From NCBI RefSeq assembly GCF_000196175.1, contig NC_005363.1, positions 2,480,001-2,544,000 of the forward strand: a stretch of 64,000 nt of DNA, in the 5' to 3' direction. Position numbers and translations under genes: made by a program. The notes below the pieces were generated by a model, which worked only from the letters and a program-made list of their open reading frames with translations, searched no databases and was not told the DNA's origin. The stretch is from Bdellovibrio bacteriovorus HD100. Lineage in GTDB: Bacteria > Bdellovibrionota > Bdellovibrionia > Bdellovibrionales > Bdellovibrionaceae. Shown one piece after another: positions 17,901-27,778 of the stretch; within the stretch, counting starts at the first letter, position 1, and each line of letters begins with the position of its first letter.

Positions 17901-19235
17901 GTTCCAGTCCACAGAAGAAAGATAACCGTTGGTCGTCGTGTTGGCCTGAGAAATCGAAATCACCGGAGTTGTCGTCCCCGTCGCCACGGAAATTGGCGAC
18001 GTCCCCGTCACATTCGTCACGGTTCCACCGGCATTGCTGTCAGCCGCGGCATACCAGCTGGTGCCATTGAATTTCAACACCTGTCCCGTTGTCGGAACCA
18101 CGGTGAAGTCCAGAGGATAACCTTTGATCTGCCCCACAACCGTTGCACCTTGGGTGCCGGTCACGTCCCCTGCAAGACTTCCTGTGAAGTTTGCAGACAC
18201 CGAAGCTGAACCCACCGCCAAAGAAGTCTGATTCGTACACTGCCAGCCCAAAGCCACTGACCAGGTCAGCAGTTGATTGGCGCCGCAAGAAAGCGGAGCC
18301 AACGTCGCCCCCGTGGAAGAATCCGTCATCACCAGACGACTGATACCAGGGTTGGCAAAAAGTTTTTCTGTCGAAACCGCACCTGCCGCCAGTTTTGGCG
18401 TGGTCACGGCATTGTCAGCAAGGCCCGGATTCGGATAAGTCCCTGTCAAAACTCCGCCGGCTGCTCCTGTCGGAGTACGGGCATCACTGAAGCGCGCATC
18501 ATTTCCGGCCGCAACAGTGCCGGCCACGGTGCCCACATTCAGAGTGATCACCGGATTCACATTGTCAGCTGAAACAGTCAAATAAGGGTTGCTGCCCGCC
18601 GACGCGGCCACGGACTGAACCGTACCACCACTGGCACCGGAAACACCGGCACAGCCAAATTCCTTAGTTGCCGCATTCCAGGTCAGGAAGCTGCCTGCGC
18701 CGCAATCTGCTCCGGCATTGACTTCGGTTTTCATCACAAAGTCAGTGGCCACATGCGACCCCAAGGTCGCCGCAGAGGAAGCAAATCCAGCAAAAGGAAC
18801 TGTGCGGATTTCATTGTCCGGAGAGATCGTCTGCCACTGAGAACCATCATGGAATTTTACACGAAGGAAGCGACCATCCGTCAGACCCGGATTGTAAGGA
18901 GAGCCCCCGTCGCACGTGAATGGGTTGCCGTTGTTAAAAGCATCCAGAATCGTAAATGTCGGCGCAGCAGGATAACTGTGCGAAGCCCCGATCTTAACAT
19001 CGAAGACCCCGCCAGAATTTGTCATGTCGATGTGATTCAGCTGCTCACGATAAAGAACGCAGACTTTGTTCGGCGCCAGGATTTCAAACTGAAAGGCCAC
19101 CGCGCTGTATTCCAGCGGAGCTCCGCTGCTTTTAACGATGCGCCCCTGATAAGTCAGAGCCGCGGGGCTGGCTTGGGCCACCGTAGTTAAGAGGCTGACA
19201 AAGAAAAGTGCCGTTAACGTTCCGTAGTTTTTCAT
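14985..19235 (-). CDS. Large trimeric fibre protein with S74-type intramolecular chaperone
   Basis: 1416 residues. It opens with a signal peptide (ending TVAQA) and an N-terminal domain shared with the protein at 1-1179 ([28 protein letters not shown]). A long shaft of tail-fibre repeats follows ([54 protein letters not shown] types). Near the C-terminus come YadA-head-like repeats ([21 protein letters not shown]). Residues from about 1280 are the peptidase S74 chaperone ([25 protein letters not shown]), with a closing coiled coil. In phage spikes this domain folds the trimer and then cuts itself off before the Ser-Asp. I infer a surface adhesive fibre; the receptor is unknown. Confidence 0.88.
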   Translation of the reverse strand: MKNYGTLTALFFVSLLTTVAQASPAALTYQGRIVKSSGAPLEYSAVAFQFEILAPNKVCVLYREQLNHIDMTNSGGVFDVKIGASHSYPAAPTFTILDAFNNGNPFTCDGGSPYNPGLTDGRFLRVKFHDGSQWQTISPDNEIRTVPFAGFASSAATLGSHVATDFVMKTEVNAGADCGAGSFLTWNAATKEFGCAGVSGASGGTVQSVAASAGSNPYLTVSADNVNPVITLNVGTVAGTVAAGNDARFSDARTPTGAAGGVLTGTYPNPGLADNAVTTPKLAAGAVSTEKLFANPGISRLVMTDSSTGATLAPLSCGANQLLTWSVALGWQCTNQTSLAVGSASVSANFTGSLAGDVTGTQGATVVGQIKGYPLDFTVVPTTGQVLKFNGTSWYAAADSNAGGTVTNVTGTSPISVATGTTTPVISISQANTTTNGYLSSVDWNTFNGKQNALGFTPLNPANNLSELTATAATARTNLGLGTAAVKDAPAAGDATAAQVVLGNDSRLTNSRAPSGAAGGDLTGTYPSPTLATVVTAGTGTKITYDAKGRVTASTGLAAGDIPNLDWSKITSGKPTTLSGYGITDALVSNAGGSPSIQSGTDAAKPASPAAGAIYFASDTKVIYQYNSGAWVAIASSAGAGGTITALTGDVTASGNGTVSATVNSVGGSTAANVNTATVAANAATNLNTASAIVRRDASGNFAAGAVSAGSVVLRDSGSNTVTLQAPTAVSTSYVLRFPTAVGAANQVLTTDASGNLSWTSPAVTSGVAVTSPIVNSGTASAPNIGIQVANGSQNGYLSSADWTTFNNKLSATLAPGNIRVGNGSSVATAVAPSGDVTMTNAGAFTVTKVQGTAVSATAPTAAGQVLRYNGTTQYAPAFLQLGDLRSTITPFGGVFASTACSTSQTMYYNAATDTFLCQSISVTAANFANQAQNSFFAGPSSGGAGAPAFRTIAAADLPTVGTAGTYRSVTVDAYGRVTAGTNPTTASGYGLTDVFVNGGNSFGAAATVGTNDAQSLQLETGNVVRMTVDTSGNVGIGQATDANAKVAIKTTSAAQASLILDTVASGIPSIDMLRNGTWKGTIGFSSGGSDDLFISNGVAGNIIFDTSNVEKVRISAAGNLGVGTTAPITPLHVNGSAIIGSGNTTFTNASNWVIGSSNSITNSGGGNASVMNIIGSSNAISTTAMNFSYSLDVFGRSNSVSNSGNSLVVGRSNTVSAGNSITIGQSITNSLMGTMQVGLSDTAKMTILSTGRFGINTTAPSEALEVNGNVKAASYLYTSDARLKKDVVTLPMALENLLKLRGVNFVWKNNGEKTVGFIAQEVEAVYPELVRTDKVSGFKSVQYGNIVAILVEALKQEHAERLQDKALCQGQIAQVSRGLASVNESSDSRLKKLEQENQELKARLERLEKALLNGK

Positions 19236-19403
19236 ACGTTATATATCGGCATGATAAACCCGACTCTAAATTACATTCACAAAATCCTTTTGAGATTTCA
19301 CTATTTACGAACCATTGTTCGCTTTTTAAGCAGGCTTTCATCCCGTTTTGATCCAACTTCCCCGACTTAAATTGAGAAACCAACGGGACCATCGACGGGC
19401 CCG

Positions 19404-19439
19404 CAAAAGAAAACCCCCGGACTTTCGAAGCCCAGGGGT
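19404..19439 (-). terminator. Rho-independent terminator of the ABC exporter gene
   Basis: On the minus strand the hairpin ACCCCTGG-GCTT-CGA-AAGT-CCGGGGGT (19413-19439, with G-T wobbles) is followed by TTTTCTTTTG. It lies 27 bases past the exporter stop and before the fibre operon, whose promoter must then be in about 19236-19400. Confidence 0.8.
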
Positions 19440-19465
19440 CCTGCAAATACACATTCGGAGAAATT

Positions 19466-22400
19466 TTAAACAAGACTTTCTTCGATCTCTTCCTGCGAAA
19501 ACTCGGTCGGACGGCGAATGGATTTCACTTCGCCGGCCGAGATTTCAACGATCTGATCGCAGTCCGCGATCGTTCCCAGTCGATGGGCAATGATCAACAT
19601 CGTCACACCCGCAAAAGAGGTGCGAATGACCTTTTGCAAAAGCGCATCCGTCTGCACATCCACGCTGGCGGTGGCTTCATCCATCACGATCACCCGCGCC
19701 TTGGTCAGCAAAGCTCTGGCCAGACACAGCAACTGACGCTGTCCCTGACTTAAGTTCAACCCACCTTCAGACACCGCCGAGTTCATTCCATCCGGCAAAC
19801 TTTGCACATAATCCCACATGGAAGCATGTTTCAATGCCCCCATCACCTCGTCATCTGAATACTCGTTATAACGATCCAGATTATTGCGAATGGTGCCCAT
19901 AAACAATGTCGGGTCCTGTGGAATGATCGCAAGGCTGCGACGCAGTTTTTCCAGCGGCACACTGGCAGTGTTCACACCGTCAATGCTGATGCTGCCTTCT
20001 TCCGCCTCAATAAAGCGGAACAAGGATTGGAAGAACGTGCTTTTTCCAGAACCCGTGCGACCGATGATACCCACGCGGCTTCCCGCCTCGACTTTGAAAG
20101 TGATTCCTTTCAAAACCTGTGGCAGATGGCTCGCATAGCGCACCTTCAGACCTTCCACTGAAATCTCACCAAACTCCGGCCATGTCGGGCGCAGTGGTTC
20201 TGGAAGAGGTTTCAGTACCGACACTTCCCCTGGCAGATTCGAGAAGAACTTCAGTCGTTCAATCGAAGTCATGCGCGATTCAATATCCGCAAAGATACGA
20301 ACACCCCAATTCAGGAATCCCCAGAACGACAGCGAATACAACGTCACAAGCCCCGCGGTCCCGGCATCCATCACGCCGTAATAGGCCGACAAGCTGACCC
20401 CCACGGCCGTCGCCATGGAAATCAGGCCCCCGACCAGCGGAATGCGGGACGAGAACCAGCGGTTGATCATAACGTGCGAATAGAACATGCGGTTGCTGTG
20501 CGAAAGTTTCGCATAGAAATTCTGCATGAACCATGGCCCTTTGTTAAAGCTGCGAATGACCACCAACCCCTGCAGGCTTTCCTTGAAGTGGGCATAACGT
20601 GGCGATCTGGCGACACTGTCAAAGCGCTTCACTTCACGAGCCGGACGGCGATAATCCCGTTGCAGCACATAGTAAAGCGCCATCACCGGAGCGATCACAA
20701 ACACCATCAAAGGCATCAGACCCAGAATCAAGACAATCGACACAATCACCTGCAGCGCACAGTGAACCGCCGAATCAAAGCTCCATTGCAGGTACACATC
20801 CACCGACTCCACATCACGCGAGAAGCGCTGAATAATACGCCCCACCGGAGTTGAATCAAAGAAGCGCACCGGGGAACTCAAAACACTTTTCAGCATTTTG
20901 TCGTGCATGTTTTTACCGGCGCGAATACCACGATCCAGCCAGAACAGGTGATTCAGCAATGAACCTACCAGCACCAGCACGCCAATCAGTCCGTAAATCC
21001 CGATGGCCGTCAACGCCACCCACTCGGTCTGATGACCGGAATAATAAGAAAGCCAGGCTTTCTGCGCCAAAGGCAGAAGTGTTGCTGCCGTTGCTCCCAG
21101 AAGCAGCGTCGCCAAAATCAAAGGTTTGGTAAATTTACCGTCACCACCCAAGGAACTGATATAATCCCAATACACCGAACCCTTCACCGCCCCGACTTCG
21201 CGATCCTCGTCTTCGGTCACACGGGTCGTTTTGGCTTCAAGCTCGGTGTTGATGGACGCGGCTTCCTGAGCGGTTTCGGCCGGGCGCACTTCGTGCCCTT
21301 CACCTTGAGTTTTGCCGTGTTCTTTATAGAACTCTGCAAATGGTGCACATGTCTTCACCAGCTCACTGAAAGTGCCCTGCCCCTGCACTCGTCCGTGCTG
21401 GATATAAATCACCTGATCAAACTGCGCCAAATGCTCCAGTCGGTGCGTGACCACAATGCGGGTCACGTCTTTCCAGGCGCCAAAAATCAGGCGCTCACAA
21501 AGCAGGTTTTCCGTATCCGCATCCACTGCAGACAACGGATCATCCAAAAGCACGATCTGCGGTTTGCGCAAGAAGGCCCGGGCCAGGGCCACACGCTGTT
21601 TCTGCCCGCCGGACAGGTTCACACCCTTTTCACCGATCTCGGTGCGAAGTCCCCCGGACCATTCTTTCAAGTCGCGGCTCAGGCAGCTGTTGTGCAAAGC
21701 CCGACGCAGCTCTTCTTTGGAAACCTCTTCACCGAACTGCAGGTTTTCCAGCAGTGAAGTGTTTACGATGTATGCTTCCTGCGGCACATAGGCCATGCGC
21801 GGACGTCCCGGCATTTCAGGCACAAACTGCAAAGAACCTTCACGCGGAGCCACCTCGCCCAGTAAGGACATCAAAAGCGAGCTTTTTCCCGCCCCCACAG
21901 GTCCGACAATGGCCAGTGAACTTCCCGCCGGCACATGAACGTTCACATCGTGAAGCACATCAGAAACAGCCCCGTCATGACGAAGGCTGAAGTGCTGCAT
22001 CTGCAGACCCACGGCCGCGCCATCGGTGCGCTCTTCAGTCGAGATTTCAACTTCGTCCTCGTTCAGATAGTCCAAAATACGACGAGCACCGACTTTGGCA
22101 TTCGTTGCACGGGAGATCAGTCGGGACAAATCACCAAATGGACCTTCCAAAAGACCGAACAAAGAAATACAGGTGAAGATCACCGCCGCATCCAGCTTTT
22201 CCCCGCGCCAGGCATGCACCGCCAAGGCCACAAACAAGACCAGCGTGGACACCGCCAGGTAGCCCAGACTTGAAACCACTTCGGCTTTGGCCAAACGACG
22301 ACGGCTGGTCAGTTCCTTTTCACGGACTTCGGTGACTTCCTTGGCAACACTCTTTTCCCAGGCAAAGTACTTCACCACGCGGATCGCATTCATCGCCTGA

Positions 22401-23152
22401 GTCATCAGGGTCACCCGGCGGTCCCGGTGTTCCATCATCTCTTCATCCAGATGCGTGAATTTTTTCGCCACGTAATTGGTTAATGGCGCCAGGATGAACA
22501 GCACAGCCAATGCCGCCAGTGCGGACCAGCCAATATAATAGAACAGCATCGCCACGACCCCGATGATCAGGAAACTTGCGGAAATCAAGTCACCAAACAC
22601 CATCGGGAAGTCAGACACATTGTCACTGTCCGAACTCATGTGATTGACGATATCACCGACCTGATTTTTCTGGCGCGACTTTTGACTGAGCTTCAAACTG
22701 TGCTTGAACAGACGCTCATTCAAAATATTGGTCGTAACCTGGTAGGCCTTCAAAGAATTGAAGAAATAGTGCTGCATGCACAGGCCCGACAAAAAGCCGC
22801 AAAGACCCAGCGCCACACCATAAATCAATGCCGTCGGCAAAGTCTCTGCCGTCACACCGGCGGAAATAGTCCCGATAAAACGATTCACGAACACCGGTGA
22901 CAGCAGCGCCAAAACGGAGCTGGCCAGATACCAGATATAAGCAGGTCGGGTGAAATCACGCAAAGCGCGGATCAAAGAAAACAGCAGAGCCCGTGGGGAC
23001 TTCCAGCTGATTTCCTGCATATCTACCTTAATATGCTGAGGATTCAGTTCCTGCGGCAGTGCCAGCAGATCACTTTCCTCGATATTTTTCGTTTTCGCCA
23101 ACTTCACCAATGGCGTGACATCAGTGAACAACAAACGTCTGAAAAAATTCAT
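19466..23152 (-). CDS. Fused ABC exporter with ABCC/MRP-like asymmetric nucleotide sites
   Basis: 1228 residues, a full transporter in one chain: TMD1 (about 50-340), NBD1 (Walker A GPVGAGKSS near 420), TMD2 (about 680-950) and NBD2 (Walker A GRTGSGKST near 1035). NBD1 has a canonical signature (LSGGQKQR) but Asp in place of the catalytic Glu (VLLDDPLSAVDA). NBD2 has the catalytic Glu (VIVMDEATASVD) but a non-canonical signature (LSQGQRQ). That pattern, one degenerate and one consensus ATP site, is the hallmark of eukaryotic ABCC/MRP proteins. The substrate is unknown; export of drugs, lipids or conjugates is possible. A 17-codon frame with a strong RBS precedes it. Confidence 0.88.
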   Translation of the reverse strand: MNFFRRLLFTDVTPLVKLAKTKNIEESDLLALPQELNPQHIKVDMQEISWKSPRALLFSLIRALRDFTRPAYIWYLASSVLALLSPVFVNRFIGTISAGVTAETLPTALIYGVALGLCGFLSGLCMQHYFFNSLKAYQVTTNILNERLFKHSLKLSQKSRQKNQVGDIVNHMSSDSDNVSDFPMVFGDLISASFLIIGVVAMLFYYIGWSALAALAVLFILAPLTNYVAKKFTHLDEEMMEHRDRRVTLMTQAMNAIRVVKYFAWEKSVAKEVTEVREKELTSRRRLAKAEVVSSLGYLAVSTLVLFVALAVHAWRGEKLDAAVIFTCISLFGLLEGPFGDLSRLISRATNAKVGARRILDYLNEDEVEISTEERTDGAAVGLQMQHFSLRHDGAVSDVLHDVNVHVPAGSSLAIVGPVGAGKSSLLMSLLGEVAPREGSLQFVPEMPGRPRMAYVPQEAYIVNTSLLENLQFGEEVSKEELRRALHNSCLSRDLKEWSGGLRTEIGEKGVNLSGGQKQRVALARAFLRKPQIVLLDDPLSAVDADTENLLCERLIFGAWKDVTRIVVTHRLEHLAQFDQVIYIQHGRVQGQGTFSELVKTCAPFAEFYKEHGKTQGEGHEVRPAETAQEAASINTELEAKTTRVTEDEDREVGAVKGSVYWDYISSLGGDGKFTKPLILATLLLGATAATLLPLAQKAWLSYYSGHQTEWVALTAIGIYGLIGVLVLVGSLLNHLFWLDRGIRAGKNMHDKMLKSVLSSPVRFFDSTPVGRIIQRFSRDVESVDVYLQWSFDSAVHCALQVIVSIVLILGLMPLMVFVIAPVMALYYVLQRDYRRPAREVKRFDSVARSPRYAHFKESLQGLVVIRSFNKGPWFMQNFYAKLSHSNRMFYSHVMINRWFSSRIPLVGGLISMATAVGVSLSAYYGVMDAGTAGLVTLYSLSFWGFLNWGVRIFADIESRMTSIERLKFFSNLPGEVSVLKPLPEPLRPTWPEFGEISVEGLKVRYASHLPQVLKGITFKVEAGSRVGIIGRTGSGKSTFFQSLFRFIEAEEGSISIDGVNTASVPLEKLRRSLAIIPQDPTLFMGTIRNNLDRYNEYSDDEVMGALKHASMWDYVQSLPDGMNSAVSEGGLNLSQGQRQLLCLARALLTKARVIVMDEATASVDVQTDALLQKVIRTSFAGVTMLIIAHRLGTIADCDQIVEISAGEVKSIRRPTEFSQEEIEESLV

Positions 23153-23246
23153 AACGAATCCATAACTGCCCCAAACGGGCGTAAAAAACAGTCCAATATT
23201 TAATTGTGCAGAAGAATAAGATCAGTTCTTAAATGAACAAATGACC

Positions 23247-23300
23247 TTAGAACTGTGACAGAAGAAGGCCCATCAGTGAGCTGATATTCATCATAATCAT
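23247..23300 (-). CDS. Possible 17-residue hydrophobic leader peptide
   Basis: An ATG at 23300 with a strong Shine-Dalgarno (GAGGAGGACCAC just upstream) opens a frame translating to MIMMNISSLMGLLLSQF, then TAA. It ends 94 bases before the ABC exporter start on the same strand. The very good RBS argues for translation; its size allows a leader or a small membrane-active peptide. No attenuator hairpin is obvious in the gap 23153-23246. Confidence 0.4.
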   Translation of the reverse strand: MIMMNISSLMGLLLSQF

Positions 23301-23390
23301 GTGGTCCTCCTCTCTTGTGTGAGATGTTCAAAGCCTATCCAAAGAAAAAGGGCTTGTCTAGCCCCCTCCTAAAATAAAAACCAAAGACTC

Positions 23391-25202
23391 TTATTTTGAT
23401 CCCAGAGGTAGCGTAAAGTAGAAAACCGACCCCTGGCCGATTTCACTGGTAACACCAATAGTTCCGCCCATTTTCTCGACCAGCTGCTTGCTGATACTCA
23501 AGCCCAGGCCCGTGCCACCGAAGCGGCGCGTGATCGAGGAATCCCCTTGTGAAAAACGTGTAAAGAGCCCCTGCATTTGCTCTGGTGCCATGCCAATGCC
23601 CGTGTCCTTAACCCCAACCCACAACTGATGGCCGTTCACCTTCAATTGCACCCGCACCTCGCCGTGAGTGGTGAATTTCAGGCCGTTGCCAATCAGATTG
23701 ATCAGCACCTGCTGAAAGCGCGTGGCATCGCCAAGAATCTTTTCGGGCACCTGAGGATCGATTTCCAGCTTCAGATCCAGCTTCTTTTCCACGGCACGGA
23801 TCATCAAAAGCTCCAAAGCCCGGCGCACGGATTCCCGCACGCTGAACGGAACTTTTTCAATCACCATCAAACCCGACTCAATCTTGGACAGATCCAGAAT
23901 ATCGTTAATCAGGTTCAAAAGACTTGAAGAGGCCCGGGTCAGAATTGTCACAAACTGGCGCTGATCAGGACTGAGCTCCGTGTCCAGCAAAAGCTCCGAC
24001 ATACCCATGATCGAGTTCATCGGCGTGCGAATTTCGTGACTCATGTTGGCCAGGAACTCCGACTTGGCACGAGTGCCGGCTTCGGCCGCCTCTTTGGCAC
24101 GCTCCAACTCCTGCTGGTAGCGGTGCAGCTCGGTGATATCGGTGGAAACCCCGGCGATCGCAATTAGATGACCATCTTCGTCCCGCAACGGAAACTTTTC
24201 TGACAGATAATATTTTTGTGAGCCATCATGGAAGGTCAGCTTTTCTTCGTAGCTGCGCGGCTGCTGCTCTTGAATCAACTGGTTGTCTGAATCGGAAAAC
24301 CTGCGTGCGTCCTCGACACCGAAGATCTGCGCATCTGTTTTGCCAACCAGCTCAACACTTCTTTTGCCGACCAGATTTTCAAAAGTTGGACTGACCAACA
24401 GGTAACGTCCCTGCAAATCCTTGACGTAAACAATGGCCGGAGACGACTGCAAAAACATCCTCAGCAAAAACTGCTGATAGCGCAGCTCTTTTTCAACATG
24501 CCGCCGTTGGGCGACGTCGTACATCAGACCATAGATCTGCACGATGCGCCCCTCTTGCCGCAGCGCTGTCCCCATCACACGGGCCGGGAACACCCGCCCC
24601 TTGCCGGAACAAACCGTCACTTCCACGTCATAGTCCGTCCCCTGCTCCATCAGACGGCGATGAGTTTCCATCATCAAGGAACGGTCTTTTTCGGCGATCA
24701 TTTCAAATCCACGCAGACGGTCCAAATCATAGGTGTCCGGATCCACCTCGAAAATATCATACAGAGCACGGGACCAGAAATGTTTGCCTGTAGTCAGATC
24801 CATGCTCCAGGTCCCGATCGGCGCCTCGGCGTTGGCCTGACCCAAAATCTCAGTGAAGATTTTCTGCGGAGTCGTATCCTTCACAACACACAGAGCCTCG
24901 TTGGTGACCGGATCAAACTGATAGTTCCAGGACAGGAATTTATAGTGACCATCCTTGCAGCGATAGCGCAGCAGGAAGTTGCGGAGCACATCCCCTTTTC
25001 TGATTTTTTCATAACGACTGACAATGTTTTTGACGTCTTCGGGATGAATCAACTCATTGAAAGGAATTTGCATCAACTCTTCATGGGACCATCCCAAAAC
25101 TTCCGACCAAACATGATTCAGTTTTGCCGGACGCCAGTCTTCGCCAAAGACACCAATCATGTCATTGGACAATTCAAAGAGGGCTTCGTAACGAGATTCC
25201 AT
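23391..25202 (-). CDS. Multi-PAS sensor histidine kinase
   Basis: 603 residues, no membrane helix, so probably cytosolic. Three PAS regions are visible: about 5-115 (IGVFGEDWRPAKLN, WNYQFDPVTNEALCVVKD), about 125-240, and about 245-365 (PAIVYVKDLQGRYLLVSP, IAGVSTDITEL). A HisKA domain follows with the H-box NMSHEIRTPMNSIMG (His near 390), then a HATPase domain with LINLIGNGLKFT, VKDTGIGMAPEQ, GTGLGLSISKQL. There is no receiver domain and no adjacent regulator, so it is an orphan kinase. No haem- or flavin-binding signature that I can name is evident. Confidence 0.9.
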   Translation of the reverse strand: MESRYEALFELSNDMIGVFGEDWRPAKLNHVWSEVLGWSHEELMQIPFNELIHPEDVKNIVSRYEKIRKGDVLRNFLLRYRCKDGHYKFLSWNYQFDPVTNEALCVVKDTTPQKIFTEILGQANAEAPIGTWSMDLTTGKHFWSRALYDIFEVDPDTYDLDRLRGFEMIAEKDRSLMMETHRRLMEQGTDYDVEVTVCSGKGRVFPARVMGTALRQEGRIVQIYGLMYDVAQRRHVEKELRYQQFLLRMFLQSSPAIVYVKDLQGRYLLVSPTFENLVGKRSVELVGKTDAQIFGVEDARRFSDSDNQLIQEQQPRSYEEKLTFHDGSQKYYLSEKFPLRDEDGHLIAIAGVSTDITELHRYQQELERAKEAAEAGTRAKSEFLANMSHEIRTPMNSIMGMSELLLDTELSPDQRQFVTILTRASSSLLNLINDILDLSKIESGLMVIEKVPFSVRESVRRALELLMIRAVEKKLDLKLEIDPQVPEKILGDATRFQQVLINLIGNGLKFTTHGEVRVQLKVNGHQLWVGVKDTGIGMAPEQMQGLFTRFSQGDSSITRRFGGTGLGLSISKQLVEKMGGTIGVTSEIGQGSVFYFTLPLGSK

Positions 25203-25286
25203 TGAGAAATCTTAACAGGGTAAAAATCAAAAAAGCCACCTGATAATCAGATGGCTTCCAAGTTAGGACCTCAGTTTACAAATGTC

Positions 25287-26576
25287 TTACAACAGCCATA
25301 AACAAACAACGGCCACAGTTGTGGGCACCAAAGCAGCAACAAGAAGATTCAAAGGCTTGATCCCACCCGGGAATTTGTGGCTTAGAATAGAATAACCGGC
25401 CGCATTCGGCGCGTTGGCTATGATCGTCAATCCCCCCCCAGCGATTGCCCCGGCCACCAGCGCGTATTTGCTGGAATCACTCAATCCTTCCACCTGGGAC
25501 CCGAGATAAGTCAAAGCCGCGTTGTCGGTGATCGCTGTCAATCCCACAGCACCTTTAAACAACAAAAGATCACTCATGCTGCCCAGCAAGGGCGCCAGCC
25601 ACCACTTCTGGAAAGCGCCAAACTGAATGATACCGCCCAGGAACATGGCCACCAGCAGACTTTCTTTCAAACGCAAAGAATCCTGATAGCGCTGGGTCAC
25701 CGCAGCCACCCCCAGGAACAAAAGGAAGATCCCCATAAAGGCATTCTGATAGTGCGCAGTCACCACAATCCCTGTCAGGAACAACAAGTGCACCAAGGTC
25801 ACCGGCACAGGAATCGCCGCCTGCGAACCCGCCAGACGAGTTTCCACCTCACGCAAAGTGATACACCCCTCGCTCAACTGCTTGCGGAAGACCGCAATCA
25901 AAAGAGCGGTGTTGATCACAACCGCGATCGCACTCTTCCAGCCAAAGTTACTCATGACAAAGGTAAAGTCCCAGTTCCATTTCCCCGCCACCATCAGAAT
26001 CGGAGGCGCGGCAAACGGAGTCAGCGCCCCGCCGATGGAAATATTCACGAACAAGACGGCAATCAGGCCATAAATCAACTTGCTGCTTTCTTTCTGCAGC
26101 ATCGAATTCAGCATAAACGCCGTCACTGTCATTGCCGCAGGCTCAGTGATAAAACTGCCACTGAGCGGCCCCAGAATCAGCACGACAAATATATCTGTCA
26201 AAACCGCCGGTGTGCGGAAGACTTTTTGAATCAGGGAAGAAATGAACAAAATCCCCTTGCGTCCCGCCGCCAGCACCGGGCGCGTCGAGCACACCACCAT
26301 GATGGCAAAAATAAAGAACGGTTCAATAAAGTTCAGATTGCTCTGATAATCCATAGCCGATGTCCAGCCCTCCAGGCTGATAAAGATGGCCATGAACAAG
26401 GCGGCCCAGATGGCAAAAACCGCCTCAATCTCCCCCAGCAGGTGCAGGAAGTTGCTCCATAGTGAATCTTTGGGGAAGTGATGAGACCAGGCTAAAATTC
26501 GCCCCACCATAAAGGTGTGAATGACTGCCAAACCAAATAGAATTGTTCCGATGAGTTCAATCGTTGTGTATGTCAT
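25287..26576 (-). CDS. Putative Na+/H+ antiporter-like membrane protein
   Basis: 429 residues with about 11-12 membrane helices. The sequence resembles the Pfam Na_H_antiport_3 group of the ion-transporter superfamily: conserved GPLSGSFITEPAAMTVTAFML and ISIGGALTPFAAPPILMVAGKWNWD in one half and TAITDNAALTYLGSQ and IIANAPNAAGYSIL in the other. The paired Pro/Asn-rich half-helices suggest a two-fold pseudosymmetric ion path. The transported ion is inferred only. It is a single gene between the PAS kinase and small secreted proteins. Confidence 0.75.
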   Translation of the reverse strand: MTYTTIELIGTILFGLAVIHTFMVGRILAWSHHFPKDSLWSNFLHLLGEIEAVFAIWAALFMAIFISLEGWTSAMDYQSNLNFIEPFFIFAIMVVCSTRPVLAAGRKGILFISSLIQKVFRTPAVLTDIFVVLILGPLSGSFITEPAAMTVTAFMLNSMLQKESSKLIYGLIAVLFVNISIGGALTPFAAPPILMVAGKWNWDFTFVMSNFGWKSAIAVVINTALLIAVFRKQLSEGCITLREVETRLAGSQAAIPVPVTLVHLLFLTGIVVTAHYQNAFMGIFLLFLGVAAVTQRYQDSLRLKESLLVAMFLGGIIQFGAFQKWWLAPLLGSMSDLLLFKGAVGLTAITDNAALTYLGSQVEGLSDSSKYALVAGAIAGGGLTIIANAPNAAGYSILSHKFPGGIKPLNLLVAALVPTTVAVVCLWLL

Positions 26577-26658
26577 TCGGACATATTACACAGAGACAAA
26601 AACCCCTGCCAAACAGAACCGGAAAAACCCGTGCGATTTTGCCCCGAGTCCAAGTCCG

Positions 26659-26952
26659 CTACTTCTTGACACAAGCGCCTTGGCGGCAGGCTTGATCGGG
26701 CGCGCAGAGGATTTCTTTTTCCATGATTTCCCCCTGCTGACAGGCAAACTCCAAAAGCTTTTGCGAATCCAGACAGCGGTCAAACTCTTTCACCACCTGA
26801 CGATAGCAGCTGTCCCCCAGGCAATTCTCATCACCCAAAGAATAAATGACTTTGCCCGCGGCCTCCGGGATCAACCCCTGATCGGAGTCCTTGCAGACGC
26901 CGGCGTGAACCACGGATGTCGACATCACCAACACAATCAAAAGGGTTCTCAT
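26659..26952 (-). CDS. Small secreted cysteine-rich protein
   Basis: 97 residues with a signal peptide (MRTLLIVLVMSTSVVHA). The mature part has eight Cys (VCKDSD, ENCLGDSCYR, DRCLDS, FACQQG, ILCAPDQACRQGACVKK), consistent with disulfide bonds. I recognise no family. It overlaps the preceding gene by 4 bases (ATGA), so the two are translated together and may act together. Confidence 0.65.
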   Translation of the reverse strand: MRTLLIVLVMSTSVVHAGVCKDSDQGLIPEAAGKVIYSLGDENCLGDSCYRQVVKEFDRCLDSQKLLEFACQQGEIMEKEILCAPDQACRQGACVKK

Positions 26953-27680
26953 TGTGCCACCTCACAGCTGAATGTTTTGGTCAACTTGGCTTGAGTCTGC
27001 CACTCGCGGTCTTTTTTCGGAGAACCGCACTGCACAGCCAGCTCCAGATCCACAGCACACTCGCCTTTGCCAGCGCTGCGGGTTTTCAGACGAATGACGG
27101 ATGAATACGAGCACGGCGACTTGCATTTTGAGTCCTCAAGGAATGAGCCCAGTTCATTTTCACCCATCAGGGTTTCTTGCGCGTAGGTCGTGGCCGCTTC
27201 CTGGCATTTTTTTGAATCCGCACGCAGGCGGAATGATTTTTTGAAATAGTCGCCGCTTTGGCCGATGGCAAAGCGCTGTTGTTCCTGGGAGCTGAGTTTC
27301 AGCGCCGTGTATTGATCCGGGCAGGAAGCGTGTTTAACCACGGCAGTGGGTTGCGTGGATATCTCAACCACCGGAGCATTGATGCGCGAACAGCCCCCGG
27401 GACACCCTCCGGCTTCCGCCAGAAAGGCTTTTTGCATGCCTTCCATTTTCTCAAACAGAGACTTCATTTTTCCGGAGGCACTTAAAAGCCCATAAGTGAT
27501 TGCCGGCACCGACTCGGTTTTCGCCGGCGCATTGACTTTACAGTGGGTCTGATTGGATTTATTAAGCTCATCGCAAAGACTTTGCAGATCCTTGACAGTG
27601 CTTTTGGAGTTGGGACAGGTTTCCTGTGCTCCCGCCCCGAGGGCTCCGAATAGGCCGAATAAGAAAAGAACTGTTTTCAT
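26949..27680 (-). CDS. Secreted protein of unknown function
   Basis: 243 residues with a signal peptide (MKTVLFLFGLFGALGAGA). Several Cys are spread along it (ETCPNSK, LCDEL, GGCPGGCSR, ASCPDQY, DSKCKSPCSY, GECAVDL, VQCGSP, FSCEVAQ). No domain recognised. It forms a two-gene unit with the downstream small Cys-rich protein and lies next to a secreted nuclease gene, so a role in the extracellular or prey-lumen phase is possible but unproven. Confidence 0.65.
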   Translation of the reverse strand: MKTVLFLFGLFGALGAGAQETCPNSKSTVKDLQSLCDELNKSNQTHCKVNAPAKTESVPAITYGLLSASGKMKSLFEKMEGMQKAFLAEAGGCPGGCSRINAPVVEISTQPTAVVKHASCPDQYTALKLSSQEQQRFAIGQSGDYFKKSFRLRADSKKCQEAATTYAQETLMGENELGSFLEDSKCKSPCSYSSVIRLKTRSAGKGECAVDLELAVQCGSPKKDREWQTQAKLTKTFSCEVAQ

Positions 27681-27778
27681 GAGGCTCTTATCGGCACCCG
27701 GAGCGGGGATTTGAGGGGGATCAGGAGAAAATCCGCTCCTTATTTGTTTCTTAATCTTTCCATATTCTCAGAGTGAAC

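Noticed and set aside
19132-19473. 113-codon minus-strand frame overlapping the fibre N-terminus and the terminator
   Set aside because: It runs through the exporter terminator and into the fibre gene in another frame; sequence looks random.
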